A DNA stretch of 64,000 bases, from the NCBI GenBank assembly GCA_037126765.1, contig JBBCBC010000027.1, forward strand, positions 10,316,406 to 10,380,405, read 5' to 3'. Made by a program: the position numbers and the translations under genes. Position 1 is the first letter of the stretch. Each line of letters opens with the position of its first letter. The notes under the pieces are model-generated. The model did no database searches. It saw only the letters and a program-made list of their open reading frames with translations, and had not been told where the DNA came from. Shown here piece after piece: positions 22,599 to 34,473 of this stretch. The stretch comes from Stenogyne calaminthoides (Eukaryota; Streptophyta; Magnoliopsida; Lamiales; Lamiaceae).

Positions 22599-24412
22599 CT
22601 ACATCCTAATGTCCTTTTTTCTACATGATCTCTCGATGAAGTGATGTCCGATATCCACATGCTTGCATCCGGTGTGCAATACCGGATTTTGTGAAATAGC
22701 AATGGCACTATTATTGTCACAAAATATTGGTACTTCATTGGCTACAACTTTATAATCCCTTAATTGTTGTCCGAGCCAAAGAATCGAAAGCACGCAGCCT
22801 TCCTCGCGACCATGTATTCAAATTTCAGAAGATCGTTGCATCGAGGTCCTTTTTTTCAAAACCAAGATATCACCATATTTCCAAGAAATTGACAAGTTCC
22901 CCGAGTGGGCTTCCCCACAATTCTACAACCTCCATAATCAAAGATCCGAGTAACCAAGCAATTCAAGGTTATCATCACCGATACCATAATCCTCTATTCA
23001 TCGTGCCTTTAAGATACTTCAAGATCTTTTGGCGAAATTTCCATGTGACTAGCCTTAGGATTAGCTTGGTATCTTGAACATATCCCAACAAAGAAATGTT
23101 ATATCCGCCTACTTGTCAGAGATAGAGCAATGATCCAATGATTCCTCTATAATCGGTTTGATGACTTATTGATTTGCCTTCGTAATCGATCCATCTTGTA
23201 GTTAGTATTCATAGGAATTCTAACCGCATTGCAATTTCAGACACCATATTTTGCAATCGATCTCTCGGTGTATTTTGCCTGGTTGATGAAGATTCCTTCC
23301 TTTAATTGTTTCACTTGAAGACCTAGAAAGAAATTCATCTCTCCCATCATTGACATCTCAAACTTGCCTTTCATCAGTGTTGAGAACTTTTCACACAACT
23401 GATGGTTTGGAGATCCAAAAATGATGTCATCAACATATATCTCGAACCAAGAAGATATCTTCCCCATCTTCTATCCCGAATGAGTTCTATCAACAGCCTT
23501 TCGACAAAACCATGGTCAAGAATAAACCGAGAAAGAGTATCATACCATGCTCGGTGCTTGCTTAAGACCATACAAGGCTTTTCCGAGCCTCAGAAACTTG
23601 GTCATTCTGTCTGAAACCAGGAGGTTGTTCCACATAAACCTCTTCTTTAAGCACACCGTTCAGAAATGCACTTTTCACATCCATTTGGTAGACTGTGAAC
23701 TTCATGTGGGCAACATATGCAAGAAACAATTTGATGGCTTCTAGTCTTGCAATTGGTGCAAAGGTTTCATCATAATCCAAGCCTTCTTCTTGGGAATAAC
23801 CTTGTGCAACTAGCATTGCCTTGTTTCTTACAATGTTGTTGTTTTCATCTCTTTTATTCTTAAATACCCACTTGGTTAACATTGTGCCTTTCAGGTCTAT
23901 CTACTAGCTCCCATACTTCATTCCTTGAGAATTGATTTAGCTCATCTTGCATAGCAGTAATCCAATGAGAATCTTGTAGAGCTTCTTCAATCTCAGTAGG
24001 CTCTTTCTCTGATAGGAAGCAGCAGAATAGTGCACTCTCACCATGGAACCTTCTTGTTTTGACACCTTCAGTTAGATCACCCACAATCTGACTTGTAGGA
24101 TGACTATCTAACCATTTTCTTCTAGATGTTCCCCCTTCAATAGTATCCTCAACATTTGAAATGTTAGGTTCAGTTAGTTCAATAAACTCAGGAACAACAA
24201 AAAAAAGGAGAAAGGGAATCATCTTCCTCGGGGAAATTTATTCGCAACATTGTCAGAGACATTTGTTCCCCTTTGGTTGATAGATTCAGAATTTGCCTCA
24301 GCTGTGACCACATCTTCATTGGCATCACATACCTGAGTCTGAACTGGTGTCTGTTCAGATTGGTCACCTTTGGTGTGTTGGCTTTCCTGTGTCTCACCAT
24401 CCTGAGTTCCAT
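22599..24412 (-). pseudogene. Sirevirus pol: reverse transcriptase and RNase H, decayed
   Basis: Fragments in several frames run right to left. 24412-23860 is the acidic linker and start of RT. 23882-23562 is the RT N-terminal block with 'QMDVKSAFLNG'. 23467-23237 carries an intact YVDD box in 'IYVDDIIFGSP'. 22793-22599 is RNase H with 'IFCDNNSAIAIS'. At least five indels or stops separate them, and about 400 bp between 22800 and 23230 are hard to align to any frame. Sequence style matches the Sirevirus lineage and differs from Copia A/B. Confidence 0.75.
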
Positions 24413-25188
24413 CCTAACTTTTTATCTCGAGTCTGAGTCACTCCAATCATAGAAAGTGACTGACTTCATATTTTCGTGTTCAAAGGATGATTTGTCATTC
24501 CTTTTCAGGCTTAATTTGGTGATCCTCTTGGTCAGTTCTTCTCAAGATCATGTTCTGCTTTTTTCGAACACAAGTAGATTCATCAAAAACAACATGAGGT
24601 GTTTCCTCCACAATAAGAGTCCTACAGCTTGTAAACTCGAAAAGTTTTATCGACATCGTAATATCCTAAGAATATTCCTTCATCGCCTTTGCTATCAAAT
24701 GTTTTCAACCGATCTTTACCATTATTGTGTATGAAACACTTGTAACCAAACACACGAAAAAAAAGAAACAAAAGGCTTCCTTTCATTCCAAAGCTCATAA
24801 GGTGTTTTGCCTTGACTCTTGGTCAAGATGGATCCGTTTCCGTGAATAGCATGCAAAGGTTGATGCCTTCAAATTTCAAAATCTTTTAGGAATATCACCA
24901 ACTATCATTGTCCTTGCAAACTTTTTCATAGTCATGTTTCTTCTTTCAAAGAACACCATTTTGTTGAGGGTCCTTGCAAATGATGTTTCATGAGTAATTC
25001 CATTTGTCGCACAATAATCGATATAATATGGTTTATAAATTCAGTTCCTTTTGTCAGTCCGATTTTGACCACACTTTATTTTTTTCTCAATCTTCGAGCC
25101 TTTTCAAGAATTCAGCAAATTTTTATTCGAGTCTCTTTTCTTCTCGAAAAGAATATGATCCAAGTATATCTTGAGTAGTCATCAACTA

Positions 25189-25816
25189 CTACGAGTGTAT
25201 TTTTCCGCCATTAGTGCTTATCGGTGTTATTGGACCAAAAAGATCCATATGCAACAACTCAAGTATTCTCTCAAGAGAAACATCTACTTTGCTTTTAAAT
25301 GATGCTCTAATTTGTTTTCCTTTTTGCACGATCACAAATATGTTCCTTCTCAACACTTCATTAGGCAACCCTCTCACAAGAGCTAATCTTGCAAGTTTAT
25401 TCAGGGTTTTGAAATTCAGTGATTCATTCTTTTATGCCATAACCAACCGGGTATCTCGTGAAACTTTTTGCAACCAAACATGTATCTTTTTAGGAGTTGA
25501 ACTCCAATCGCCAGAAGATACACATTTCCTTTTCTAGTACCAACAAGAATATTTTTTCGTGAGATATCATCTTTCACATAACATAAGTTCTTAGAGAACT
25601 CAACATTAAAACCCTTATCACAGACCGGCTTATTGAAAGCAAGTTATGCTTCAATCCAGATACATATGAAACACCATGGATATGAACCGAGTCGATTTCA
25701 AAAGTTTCATATCCTTCATCGTCCCCTCGAGTTATCTCCAAAAGTGATCCGAGGGCCTCTTTGTTCAACATAGTCACCGAGTATCTTCTTGAATCTGTCG
25801 TATATGTCTTGAGCAT
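25189..25816 (-). pseudogene. Sirevirus protease-integrase junction, decayed
   Basis: 25816-25574 matches the segment after the protease ('GLKHNLLSIS' is a Copia hallmark). 25377-25189 matches the end of the pre-integrase region ('RGLPNEV...KGKQIRASF', then 'ELLHMDLFGP', the first integrase Asp). The integrase core between about 24420 and 25190 is recognisable only in scraps. Stops and shifts are frequent. Confidence 0.65.
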
Positions 25817-26071
25817 CCACCGTCAAGATACCATACAAATAGGGCCATTTCATCTCCACTCATCGCTCTTTATGTGATCTTCAATCACCAAGGTGCCTTG
25901 TTTTCCTCCCCGAAAAAAGCAGAGATCAATTCTTAGGTACCCAATTTGTGTAGGGTCCTACAAGGTTAGTTGTACCTTTCGAATCCAAATCACCTCGACA
26001 ACTCTAATCACTTTAGAGTGGCTGATCTGTCTTCCATAAACATCTACACACACATTTACTACTCGGGTGCC

Positions 26072-26788
26072 TTAGCAGCTTTCGTATGTATGAGTGCTAA
26101 CCTTAGCATGAACATGAGCCTTAGAGTTTTTCTTTGGTACGTGCCTTTTGTTCATTTGTTTTGGCTTCAATGTCGGTCCAATCTTTGTTGACTTGGGTTC
26201 GTAACCTTTACCCTTAGGCAAGTGGGGTTCAGGTTGCACAGACTTGAAATTTGGGGTCTTTTCAAGATATCGAGGACTTGGTCTCTTCATTGAGAATGTC
26301 TCTGCTTGAGTGTTTCTCTTCAAGATTCCTCCGATGGTTCAAAGGCATCCTTTCAGTTTGCATTCTTAGCTGAGGCTTCAAGTACTTGCTTCGAATTTTC
26401 CAATCGAGTGCTCAGTTTTCTAGCCTTCACCTGAGGTTTGGGCTTTCTTACCTGATCATTCAGTTTTTCTGGAACCATAGGTCCTTTTCCCTTGTCTACA
26501 ACCTTGGGCATTTCTTCAGTTTGAAGTGTAGGTGCCATCGGTTTTACAAAGATTGTCTTCTTGCTACTTGATGCAAAGATTCGATGACCTTGTGAGGTTC
26601 CCCGAATGTATCCCAATCCAGATTTTTATAGTGGCGGTGTCTCGATAACTCAATTTCATCTATTACTTTAGATGCAGTATTCAATAAAATTAGCTTCTTC
26701 TGCGCACTATCCTCACAGTTCTGTAGAGTCTCATGCTTCTCAGAGAGGTCATTGAATTTGGTTCTGATTAGCTGAATATCTTCAGTGG
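26072..26788 (-). pseudogene. Sirevirus gag C-terminal remnant
   Basis: Two open pieces (26616-26353 and 26323-26072) encode Lys/Pro-rich sequence with 'GYIRGTS' and 'KTIFVKP' patterns seen after the zinc knuckle in Sirevirus gag. The remaining stretch to 26788 reads helix-rich gag sequence with stops. The element is cut at 26788; the first half of gag is gone. Confidence 0.6.
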
Positions 26789-26960
26789 ATTAACTACAAC
26801 GTAATACGTACTGACTTATTGAACGGGCTTGCAATAAATATATATAACATTCATTCATATTTAAATGCAACAATGATTAATAATTTATATCAGTAAATAA
26901 ATAAGAAAACTCAGTTTGGTTATACAAAGTAAAAACATACTTTTCAGTATAACCCCAACA
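26789..26960 (-). mobile_element. Copia LTR terminal fragment 1
   Basis: 172 bp match the last part (window orientation) of the type-1 LTRs and end at CCCAACA. It abuts the truncated Sirevirus on the left and a second, overlapping LTR fragment on the right. Confidence 0.8.
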
Positions 26961-27155
26961 CTTCTGTGATCTGGTATCACCAAATTAACTACAACGTAAT
27001 GCGTACTGACTTATTGAACGGGTTTGCAATAAATATATATAACATTCATTCATATTTAAATGCAATGAAGATTAATAATTTATTTCAAAGAATAAATAAG
27101 AAAAATCAGTTTGGTTATACAAAGTAAAAGCATACTTTTCAGTATAACCCCAACA
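26961..27155 (-). mobile_element. Copia LTR terminal fragment 2 (3' LTR of element B)
   Basis: 195 bp match the last part of the LTR at 34474-36173 and end at CCCAACA 27155. It is followed by the minus-strand polypurine tract of element B (about 27156-27172), so it is the remnant of B's 3' LTR. Fragments 1 and 2 form a head-to-tail pair of the same LTR end. Confidence 0.8.
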
Positions 27156-27309
27156 ATTTCCCACTTATACTCATAGTCTGCTTTTAAGTATACTACAACA
27201 TGTCTTGTGTTCTATGTGACATCTAATGTCACCCTACACGAACCTAATAATTTATCCCACTTATACTCAAAGCAGATTGGCAACGTTCTTGACACTCATT
27301 CCTTCCACA

Positions 27310-27870
27310 TGCCTCTCGAATGTACTCTGAGGCAGACCCTTTGTGAATGGATATGCTAGGTTGTCTTTCGATGCAATCTTTGCCACCTCAATGTCTCCTC
27401 TCTTAAAGATTTCTCGTATAAGATGGTATTTTCTTTCAATGTGTTTGCTGGCCTTGTGTGCTCTCAGTTCCCTCGAATTGCAACTGCTCCGGCATTATCA
27501 CAGTAGACCGTGATTGTGTTGGGCAAATCTGGGATAACGTCCAATTCCTCTAGGAAGTTCTTGAGCCAAATCGCTTCCTTCGCTACTTCACAAGCAGCTA
27601 TGTATTCGGCCTCCATGGTAGAATCGGCGATGCATTTGCTTTACGCTTCTCCATGTCATGACTCCTCCCCCCATGCAAAACACACTACCCGAGGTAGACT
27701 TTCTGGAGTCAATGTCTGATTGGAAATCCGAGTCCGTGTAATCGATGGGGATTAGACTGTCTGACTGGTAAACTAACATTCTGTCCCGTGTCCTCTTCAG
27801 ATACTTCAGAATATTTTTTACCGCAGTCCAACGCGCTTTCCCATGATTGCTTTGATATCTTGCTACCATG
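27310..27870 (-). pseudogene. Copia B RNase H, C-terminal pol
   Basis: Downstream part of pol, separated from RT by the solo LTR. It is open at 27869-27588 with 'TSGSVFCMGGG', then out of frame through 'MEAEY'-like and 'AAKEAVWLK'-like sequence to about 27310. RNase H removes the RNA template during reverse transcription; this copy is non-functional. Confidence 0.8.
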
Positions 27871-29706
27871 TGTTGGGGAATAAATTGCCCGGATCTATTC
27901 GGGATGAATATTTAAATACAAATTTAATTCTAACAATTATTACTAGCATGAATTAATCCTATATTAATTAAAATAATAATTCAACAACAAATCATGCATA
28001 TAAACAGTTCACATAAAACCTATGCATGCAGAATTATTACGGGTTTACGTGAACTAACCTCTTGGAGTGACAATGGTCTCGTCGATTAAAACACACCAAA
28101 AAGCCTTCCCAAGTATTCCCTAGTCCTTGCTCGTCAATCCGGTGGAAGGAAACTCGCAAACAATTAACAGAAGGGAAAATAAAATTTGTTGCACCACCTT
28201 TGTGGATTTACTAATTTTTCCTGCACATGGAATTGTATTTGGGAATGAAAGAATCATCCCCTATTTATAGAGGGGGGGTTGGTCGAAATTTTGGGATAAA
28301 TAATATGGAAAAATCTTTTTCTTGATCTCCAAGAAATCTTGAATATATCTCATATATATTCTTTTCTCCATAATTAAAATATTCCACAAAAATCCCAACT
28401 CCTCTTATTATGGGAATTTTCGAAAAATAAGGATCAAGATTCCAAGCTTTGGATCTTCTTGAATTTATGAGATATACCTGTATTGCAAGAATACATATCT
28501 TCCATAATATCTTTTCAAGAAAATCAAGAAAATCTTTCTTTCCCTTATTCTTTCAAAATTTTCGAAATTTACATATAAATAACCAAGTGGGAGATTTCTT
28601 GAATTTAATGAGATAATCTTGTATTTCAAGAATACATATCTTCATTCCATAACAAAATTCAAAGAAAATCTTTCTCCCCGTTTATTCATAATTTTCGAAA
28701 AATGAGGAAAAATAGGCAACAAAATTTATTTTATTTTTAAACATCTTTTTCAGTTATTGGACTTTATGTTGGGCTACTTGAGGGGCCTTTAGGAGAATTA
28801 AGATTGGACCTTCCAATGGATCTTGAATTATCAATATTGAGCCACAATATTATTCAAGCCCATAAATATTAATTAATCCCACTACATAATTAATATTGCA
28901 CTATCCATCTTAACCCATATTACAGTTAATATGGCTCCCGATTATTATTTCCCGTGTTTAAGATTATGTAGCCCATTAATTAATTCAAGCCACTGAAATA
29001 GCTTTCCATTAATTAATATTTTTTATCCTTGGTAAAGGAACGGGTCAACATTATTATCCATACCGAAAACTAATTCCACTTGCAAGATTTGGTATGATAA
29101 AAATTATGAACCTCCCAAGGGGACAAATCGAACAAGCGTACTTGCACACGATTCTCCGTATTAAATCTTAGCAATCGCATGTGATCAATAATATTGCCCA
29201 AGATATAAAGTATTGAATCTCGTTGATTCTCTACCCGTAATAAGTCAAAGCAATAGTTACTAACCACACACAATCCTATTTAAGGGACGAAGATTAAGAA
29301 ATAACGAACCACTGAAGTCTAATTCTTCCTAGTTCAGTTATGAAGAATGTGTCCTCCTGTAGGTCCTCTTCAGCGCACTAGACATGCACTAGTGTAATCT
29401 CTTGGTCAAGACAAACCAATCTGAGCCTTACACTTCAACCTTTCACGATGGATTGTTCATTTCCATCTAGTCGTGAATGGTGTACTTTTGGTTACAAGGA
29501 ACTGTTAATTTAATCTTCTGTGATATGGTATCACTAAATTAACTACAATGTAACACGTACTATTTATTGAACAGTTATGCAGTAAATATATGTAACATTC
29601 GATGATATTTAAAGCATCAGTGATAAACAATTTATTTCAGTAAATAAGTCCGAAATTCAGTCTGATTATACAAAGTAAAAGCATACTTTCAAGTATAATC
29701 CCAACA
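27871..29706 (-). mobile_element. Solo Copia LTR (type 2) inside element B
   Basis: It begins TGTTGGGG and ends CCCAACA (1836 bp), flanked by a perfect 5-bp target duplication CCATG (27866-27870 and 29707-29711). The flanking pol frames of element B join across it, so it inserted into B and then lost its internal region by LTR-LTR recombination. It is closer to 15474-15585 and 46333-48051 than to the LTRs of A and B. Confidence 0.95.
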
Positions 29707-30562
29707 CCATGCCTACGGCAAAGCAGATATCCGGTCTCGTGCATAGCATTGCGTACATGAGGCTTCCTACAGCCGAAGCATAAGGGATGCCTTTCATGTC
29801 ATCTATCTCATTCTGTGCTTTGGAACACATTTCTTTGGATAGATGGATTCCATGTCTGTAGGGCACAAAGCCTTTATTGAAATCTTGCATGCTGAAGCGT
29901 TTCAAAATAGCGTCTATATATGAGGCTTGTGACAGTCCGATCATCCTTTTCTTGCGATCTCGAGTGATCTTGATCCCTAGGATGTGACCGGCTTCACCTA
30001 AATCCTTCATATCAAATTGTTTTGACAGCCATGCCCTTACGTCCGATAACACCTTTACATTGTTTCCGATGAGCAGTATGTCTCCAACGTATAGTACCAA
30101 AAATACCAATGTAGTTCCGTCACGCTTTTTGTAAACACAACTTGTAAAGTTGTTTTGATCAAAACCGTAGGATTTTATAACTTGATCAAAAGACTGATTC
30201 CAAGCACGGGATGCTTGCTTCAGCCCATAAATGGACTTCTTAAGCTTGCAAACTAGATGCTCTTGACCTTTTTCAATGAAGCCTTCGGGTTGTTGCATAT
30301 AGATTTCTTCGTCAAGACTTCCATTGAGGAAAGCTGTCTTGACATCCATTTGCCAGATCTCAAAGTCTAAATGTGCAGCAATCGATAAGAGAATGCGGAT
30401 GGACTTGAGCATGGCTACTGGCAAAAAGGTTTCCTCATAGTCGATCCCTTCTTTCTGAGTATACCCTTTCGCCATTAGTCTTGTCTTAAAAGTTTCAACC
30501 TTTCCGTCCGATCCCCTTCTTCTCTTGTATACCCACTTGCAACCAATGGGTTTTACCCCCAT
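29707..30562 (-). pseudogene. Copia B reverse transcriptase
   Basis: Open for about 285 codons up to the LTR insertion. It includes 'GCKWVYK', 'AKGYTQKEGIDY', 'WQMDVKTAFLNG', 'KSIYGLKQAS' and the catalytic box, which reads YVGD (30080-30091) instead of YVDD: the second catalytic aspartate position has changed so that only one Asp of the pair remains. Element A retains YVDD. The N-terminal join to integrase has a frameshift near 30565-30730. Confidence 0.9.
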
Positions 30563-30731
30563 TAAGTGGTTCGACTAGCTCCCACACATTATTGTGATCC
30601 ATTGAATCCATTTCGGCCTCCATTGTTGTTTGTCAAGAAGTTGCATCTTTGTCTTGGATCGCCTCATTGTAGGACCAGGGATCTGATTCTTCACTTGAGA
30701 TCAAGTCCGAAGACTCTCCAATCCCTAAGAA

Positions 30732-31619
30732 TCACTCGGGTTTTCGGACAACCTTCCCACTACGATGAGGTTCAGGTTGTGAAGGCGTGACGTTTGCTAT
30801 ATCATTTTGTACAGTTGGCAATGGAGTTGGCCCCTTAAGTTCTTCCAAGGTAATTTCACTTCTAGGCTTTTTATCGTTCATACAGTCTTCTTCCAAAAAT
30901 CTAAAGTGCGTACTTATTACGACCTTTTGATCTTCGGGACTATAGAAAATGCATCCTTTCGTCCCTTCGGGGTACCCAATGAACAACCTTAATTTTGAAC
31001 GTGCATCCAACTTACCAGCTTCCTTGTCCAACACGTATGTTGGACACCCCCAGATCCTGATGTGTCCATAACTGGGCTTGCGCCCTTTCCACAACTCTCT
31101 CGGTGTTTTAGGAACTGATATGGATGGCACTAAGTTTAGAATATAGGCCGTTGTTTCCAAAGCGTAACCCCAGAACGATTTTGGTAAATCTGCATAACTC
31201 ATCATTGATCTTACCATTTCTAGAAGCGTTCTATTTCTTCGTTCTGCAACCCCGTTTTGTTGAGGGGTGCCGGGTGCAGTCAACTGGGATGCAATCCCCT
31301 CTTCCGACAGGTAGTTCAAGAATTCATCACTGAGGTATTCCCCTCCACGATCAGATCGTAGAAACTTGATAGTCTTTTCCTTATGATTCTCTGCTTGAGC
31401 CTTAAATTCTTTGAATTTATCGAAGGTCTCAGATTTATGCTTCATTAGGAAAATGTATCCGTAGCGTGAGTGATCATCGATAAACGTAACGAAATACTCG
31501 TAGCCACCTCTAGCTTTGATTTGCATTGGACCACACACATCGGTGTGAATGATTTCTAACACTTCCTTAGCTCTAAGCCCCTTGGCTCCAAATGCCCTCT
31601 TGATCATTATACCCTCCAA
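30732..31619 (-). pseudogene. Copia B integrase
   Basis: About 295 codons are open. The retroviral-type integrase core (rve) has all three acidic residues visible: Asp in 'IIHTDVCGP', Asp in 'RSDRGGEY' and Glu in 'QQNGVAERRN'. It is followed by the Copia-type C-terminal region with 'IWGCPTYV' and 'FIGYPEGTKG'. This block looks catalytically complete although the polyprotein around it is broken. Confidence 0.9.
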
Positions 31620-32330
31620 GCACGTTTCGCAAGTTGGAAATGGTTCAAACCATCTTGAACCAACCTTGGAATTCTTTTTGGGTTAATATGACCTAATCTT
31701 AGGTGCCAAAGAAGTGTTTCGTTCACGTTAGCCGAATGCTTTCTTTTACATGAAATAGTAGATGAGTTATACGATGCATTTTGTGAGTGGTGTGCACAGT
31801 TAATAATATAGAGATTGTTCCATAAAATTCCACGACAGATAATCACATCGTTATGAAATACAGTAACATGCTTATTAAAACGAACAGAATATCCATCGAC
31901 AAATAGTTTAGAAACTGAAACAAGGTTTTTCTGAAAAATAGGAACATAAAGAACATCCCTTAAAATTAAAAACTGATCTTCAAAAGATAGGTGCACGTCT
32001 CCCAGTGCTTTAGCTACCACTCTCGTAGCATCGCCAAGCGTGACGAGGATCTCACTTCCACTAAGTTGTCGGGTCCGCTTGAACCCCTGTAACGTGAAAA
32101 AACATGATCAGTGGATCCCGTATCTACTACCCACGAATGGGTAACATACTTTGTCAAACAAGTTTCAACAACTAGTGAGTGAGAATTACCTTTCTTTACA
32201 TTCCTTTTGGGTTTGGAATAGGCCGACCTCCAATATCCTTTTTCACCGCAGTTGTAGCACTTCCCCTTAGCTGGACTCTTTACTCCACCCTCCTTCTTCA
32301 CCTTACCTTTGCCCTTGGCAATACTTGAAT
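31607..32330 (-). pseudogene. Copia B zinc knuckle, protease and pre-integrase
   Basis: 32301-32014 holds a degenerate gag knuckle beginning CYNCGEKGYW, where the zinc His and last Cys are both Tyr, followed by the aspartic protease start 'WVVDTGSTDHV'. 32020-31607 continues with 'DVLYVP...NLVSVSKL' and the pre-integrase 'LWHLRLGHIN' His pair. A frameshift lies near 32017 and another near 31613. Confidence 0.85.
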
Positions 32331-32339
32331 TAGCTTAGT

Positions 32340-33108
32340 TTTCGTTTTTGGTTTTCTTCTTATTCTTGCCTCCCTTTGGCCTGGAAGAAGAAGAAGGACC
32401 AAATGCCGCTAAAGCTTGGTTGCTCCCTCCTAATATCCCTTCGGCCGAAACAAGAACTTGCAACAGGTCAAGCAAGAACTTCTAATTGTTCATCTGATAA
32501 TTCTACCTGAATTGATCAAAGCTTTTGGGCAGGGAATGGAGTATGAAATCGATTTGGGTCTCGATGTCATATTCAGCTCCAAGCACCTCAAGTTTATTAA
32601 GGTGAGCCATCATCTGGAGAACATGATCCCTCACGGGTGTTCCCTCCATCATTTTCATAGAAAGCATATCCCTCATGATGATCTGGCGAGCTACACGGTT
32701 CTGATGTTGAAACATCGCTTTAAGATTGATTATGATATCCGCGGCGGTCTCAACGTTTTGGTGTTGGTGTTGCAACACATCTGACATTGAAGAAAAGATG
32801 GTACACTTTGCCATTTTGTTAGAACGCTCCCAGTCAGCATATTATTTCTTAACCATTTTCATAGCCTCGACTGATGGCTTCTCTAGTTTGGGTGCAGCTA
32901 GAACCCAGTTATGGCTTTGTGCAGTGAAGACAATAGTGAGTTTTCGATACCAATCAACAAAGTTTTCTCCAGTTAGCAGATTGTCTTTCAGTATATTGAA
33001 CAGTGGATTAAAAGGTTGCGACATGATGAAACTGAAAATAAACATATACCTTGTGTCAATATCCGGATCAACACAAAGAAAATCACATAATTCGATCACA
33101 TGATTCAT
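32340..33108 (-). pseudogene. Copia B gag
   Basis: 33108-32842 covers the gag N-terminus ('FNILKDNLLTGENFVDWYRK') and 32814-32503 the UBN2-type gag core ('EGTPVRDHVLQMMAHLNKLE', 'FILHSLPKSFDQF'). A stop near 32820 and shifts after 32500 break it. The upstream ATG could be internal to the MSQPF start seen at about 33023. It forms the capsid-like particle in intact relatives. Confidence 0.8.
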
Positions 33109-33689
33109 ATTGAAATCTCAAGAAAATATGAACATGCATCAGCCAACATCTCAAAATAGATTTAAATGAGCCTCGTGGGAGGGTCATCATTTAAATCACA
33201 TTCAAGCAGGTTACAAACAATAACAGTTACAAACCTTTAATTTCAAAATTAATAGTCAGCTCCCACTTGACCAATATAAAATCGACAGGGACTTCGGTGA
33301 AGTATATGCATATCAATTTTATACCTAAGTAATAACCATGATTAAATACAGAATTACTACTTCGTTTTGAATGAGCCTCGTGGGAGGGTCATCGTCGCCA
33401 CTAATAATAATTCACAATCATCCTTTTGAAAATTTATTCATGTGAAAGCTATCTTTTGACCGTCCCATAGGGGAATTTCTCCAAAAGATTTCAAAATTAA
33501 TTCGATTCAAAAATAAATTAATTATTAAAACATACTTAGTAATTTTTTGAATTTGAGATTTTTCGTTGAGCAATTCTCAAGCAAACACATTTAAACATAT
33601 TAAATAAAGCATAAGAAAAAACAATAAAAAATCAAGCAAAGCAGAAAATAAACACATTAGGCACATATTATCCAACTGTCATGGTTTGA

Positions 33690-34145
33690 TTTTCCTTGGC
33701 TTGATCTTGAAGAAACATCGTCTTGAATTTCTACCACTCGTTCGTCTCGAAAAAAATTCCATCTTGGAACGCCACGCAAAACAGCTCGCATCCGGGATGC
33801 ACGCCCGCATCCGGCTGGCCACTTAGCCGAGCGATCACGCCACACAGCAGAGGCGATCTTGGCTCTCCCATGGTTGCTCTCGGTAGATCTCGGCAACCGG
33901 CAAGGCGTCGGTAGCGGCGCTGTCTGTCAGGCCCTTGCGCCCGGCTGCTGTCCGCTTTCGCTTTTCGCCTTTGCCCGTTGCCCGTGGCGAATCGCCCTTT
34001 GTCAAGGTCCACACGCGATGCGGGCCGATCCCGCCCAGCACCGTGCGCTAGGCCCTTTCGACTAGTGACGTCCGCGTCGCGCCGGCCTCCCTTGGCACGT
34101 TTTGCGAACGACGCAGCCCACGTACAGTTCCGGATCCATTTTAAC
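33690..34145 (-). other. GC-rich leader of Copia B
   Basis: About 450 bp between the primer site and gag are strikingly GC- and CpG-rich compared with the AT-rich surroundings, with sharp edges near 33700 and 34150. Open frames exist on both strands because stops are rare in GC-rich DNA; none matches a family I know. It may be a structured packaging leader or captured host DNA. Confidence 0.6.
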
Positions 34146-34459
34146 TCCTCGTCTCCGTCTTCGTCTTCGATCAGGTTACAATTTACTTAACGAAAAATAA
34201 ATACACCTTAAATCTAGACTAGTCTATTACATTGATCAAATCAAATAGCCTAATATACTCGTGGATTTTCTCACGAGAAAAACAAATCCGAACGAGTCGA
34301 ATTAAAAACCATTCATTCATACGCATGAAAATTAAAAACATTAAATACCATGATAATTGGATACCTACAAAACAGATCTAGCAATTCTACAATCCAATTT
34401 TCAATTTAATGTCCAACATAATTTAAATAACAATTTAAAATTCAGAGCTCGAAACCAGA

Positions 34460-34471
34460 GCTCTGATACCA
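34460..34471 (-). promoter_or_regulatory. Primer binding site, initiator tRNA-Met
   Basis: The minus strand reads TGGTATCAGAGC, complementary to the 3' part of plant initiator tRNA-Met, two bases inside the LTR end at 34474. It identifies 34474-36173 as the 5' LTR and fixes the element on the minus strand. Confidence 0.95.
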
Positions 34472-34473
34472 GT

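Larger units (their letters stand above)
15586..26788 (-). mobile_element. Sirevirus-type Copia element, 5'-truncated
   Basis: From right to left this minus-strand element has gag C-terminal remnants, protease/integrase and RT/RNase H pieces, a ~3.7-kb envelope-like region downstream of pol, a 'catcatcaaaacggggg' tract, and a 2.2-kb LTR. An extra reading region after pol plus the 'ATCATCAAAA-GGGGG' tract is typical of the Sirevirus (SIRE/Maximus) lineage. The 5' LTR, primer site and gag start are missing at the right junction (26788), where Copia LTR fragments begin. All pol frames are broken, so the copy is inactive. Confidence 0.8.
27156..34473 (-). mobile_element. Copia element 'B' internal region
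   Basis: From right to left: primer site, GC-rich leader, gag with zinc knuckle, protease, integrase, RT and RNase H, polypurine tract. The order protease-integrase-RT-RNase H is Copia. It is interrupted by a solo LTR (27871-29706) with a perfect target duplication. Frames are broken in gag, between integrase and RT, and in RNase H. B shares its LTR type with element A. Confidence 0.9.

Noticed and set aside
33657..34190. Several overlapping open frames on both strands in the GC-rich leader
   Set aside because: GC-rich DNA has few stops by chance; no frame shows a domain or consistent codon bias.
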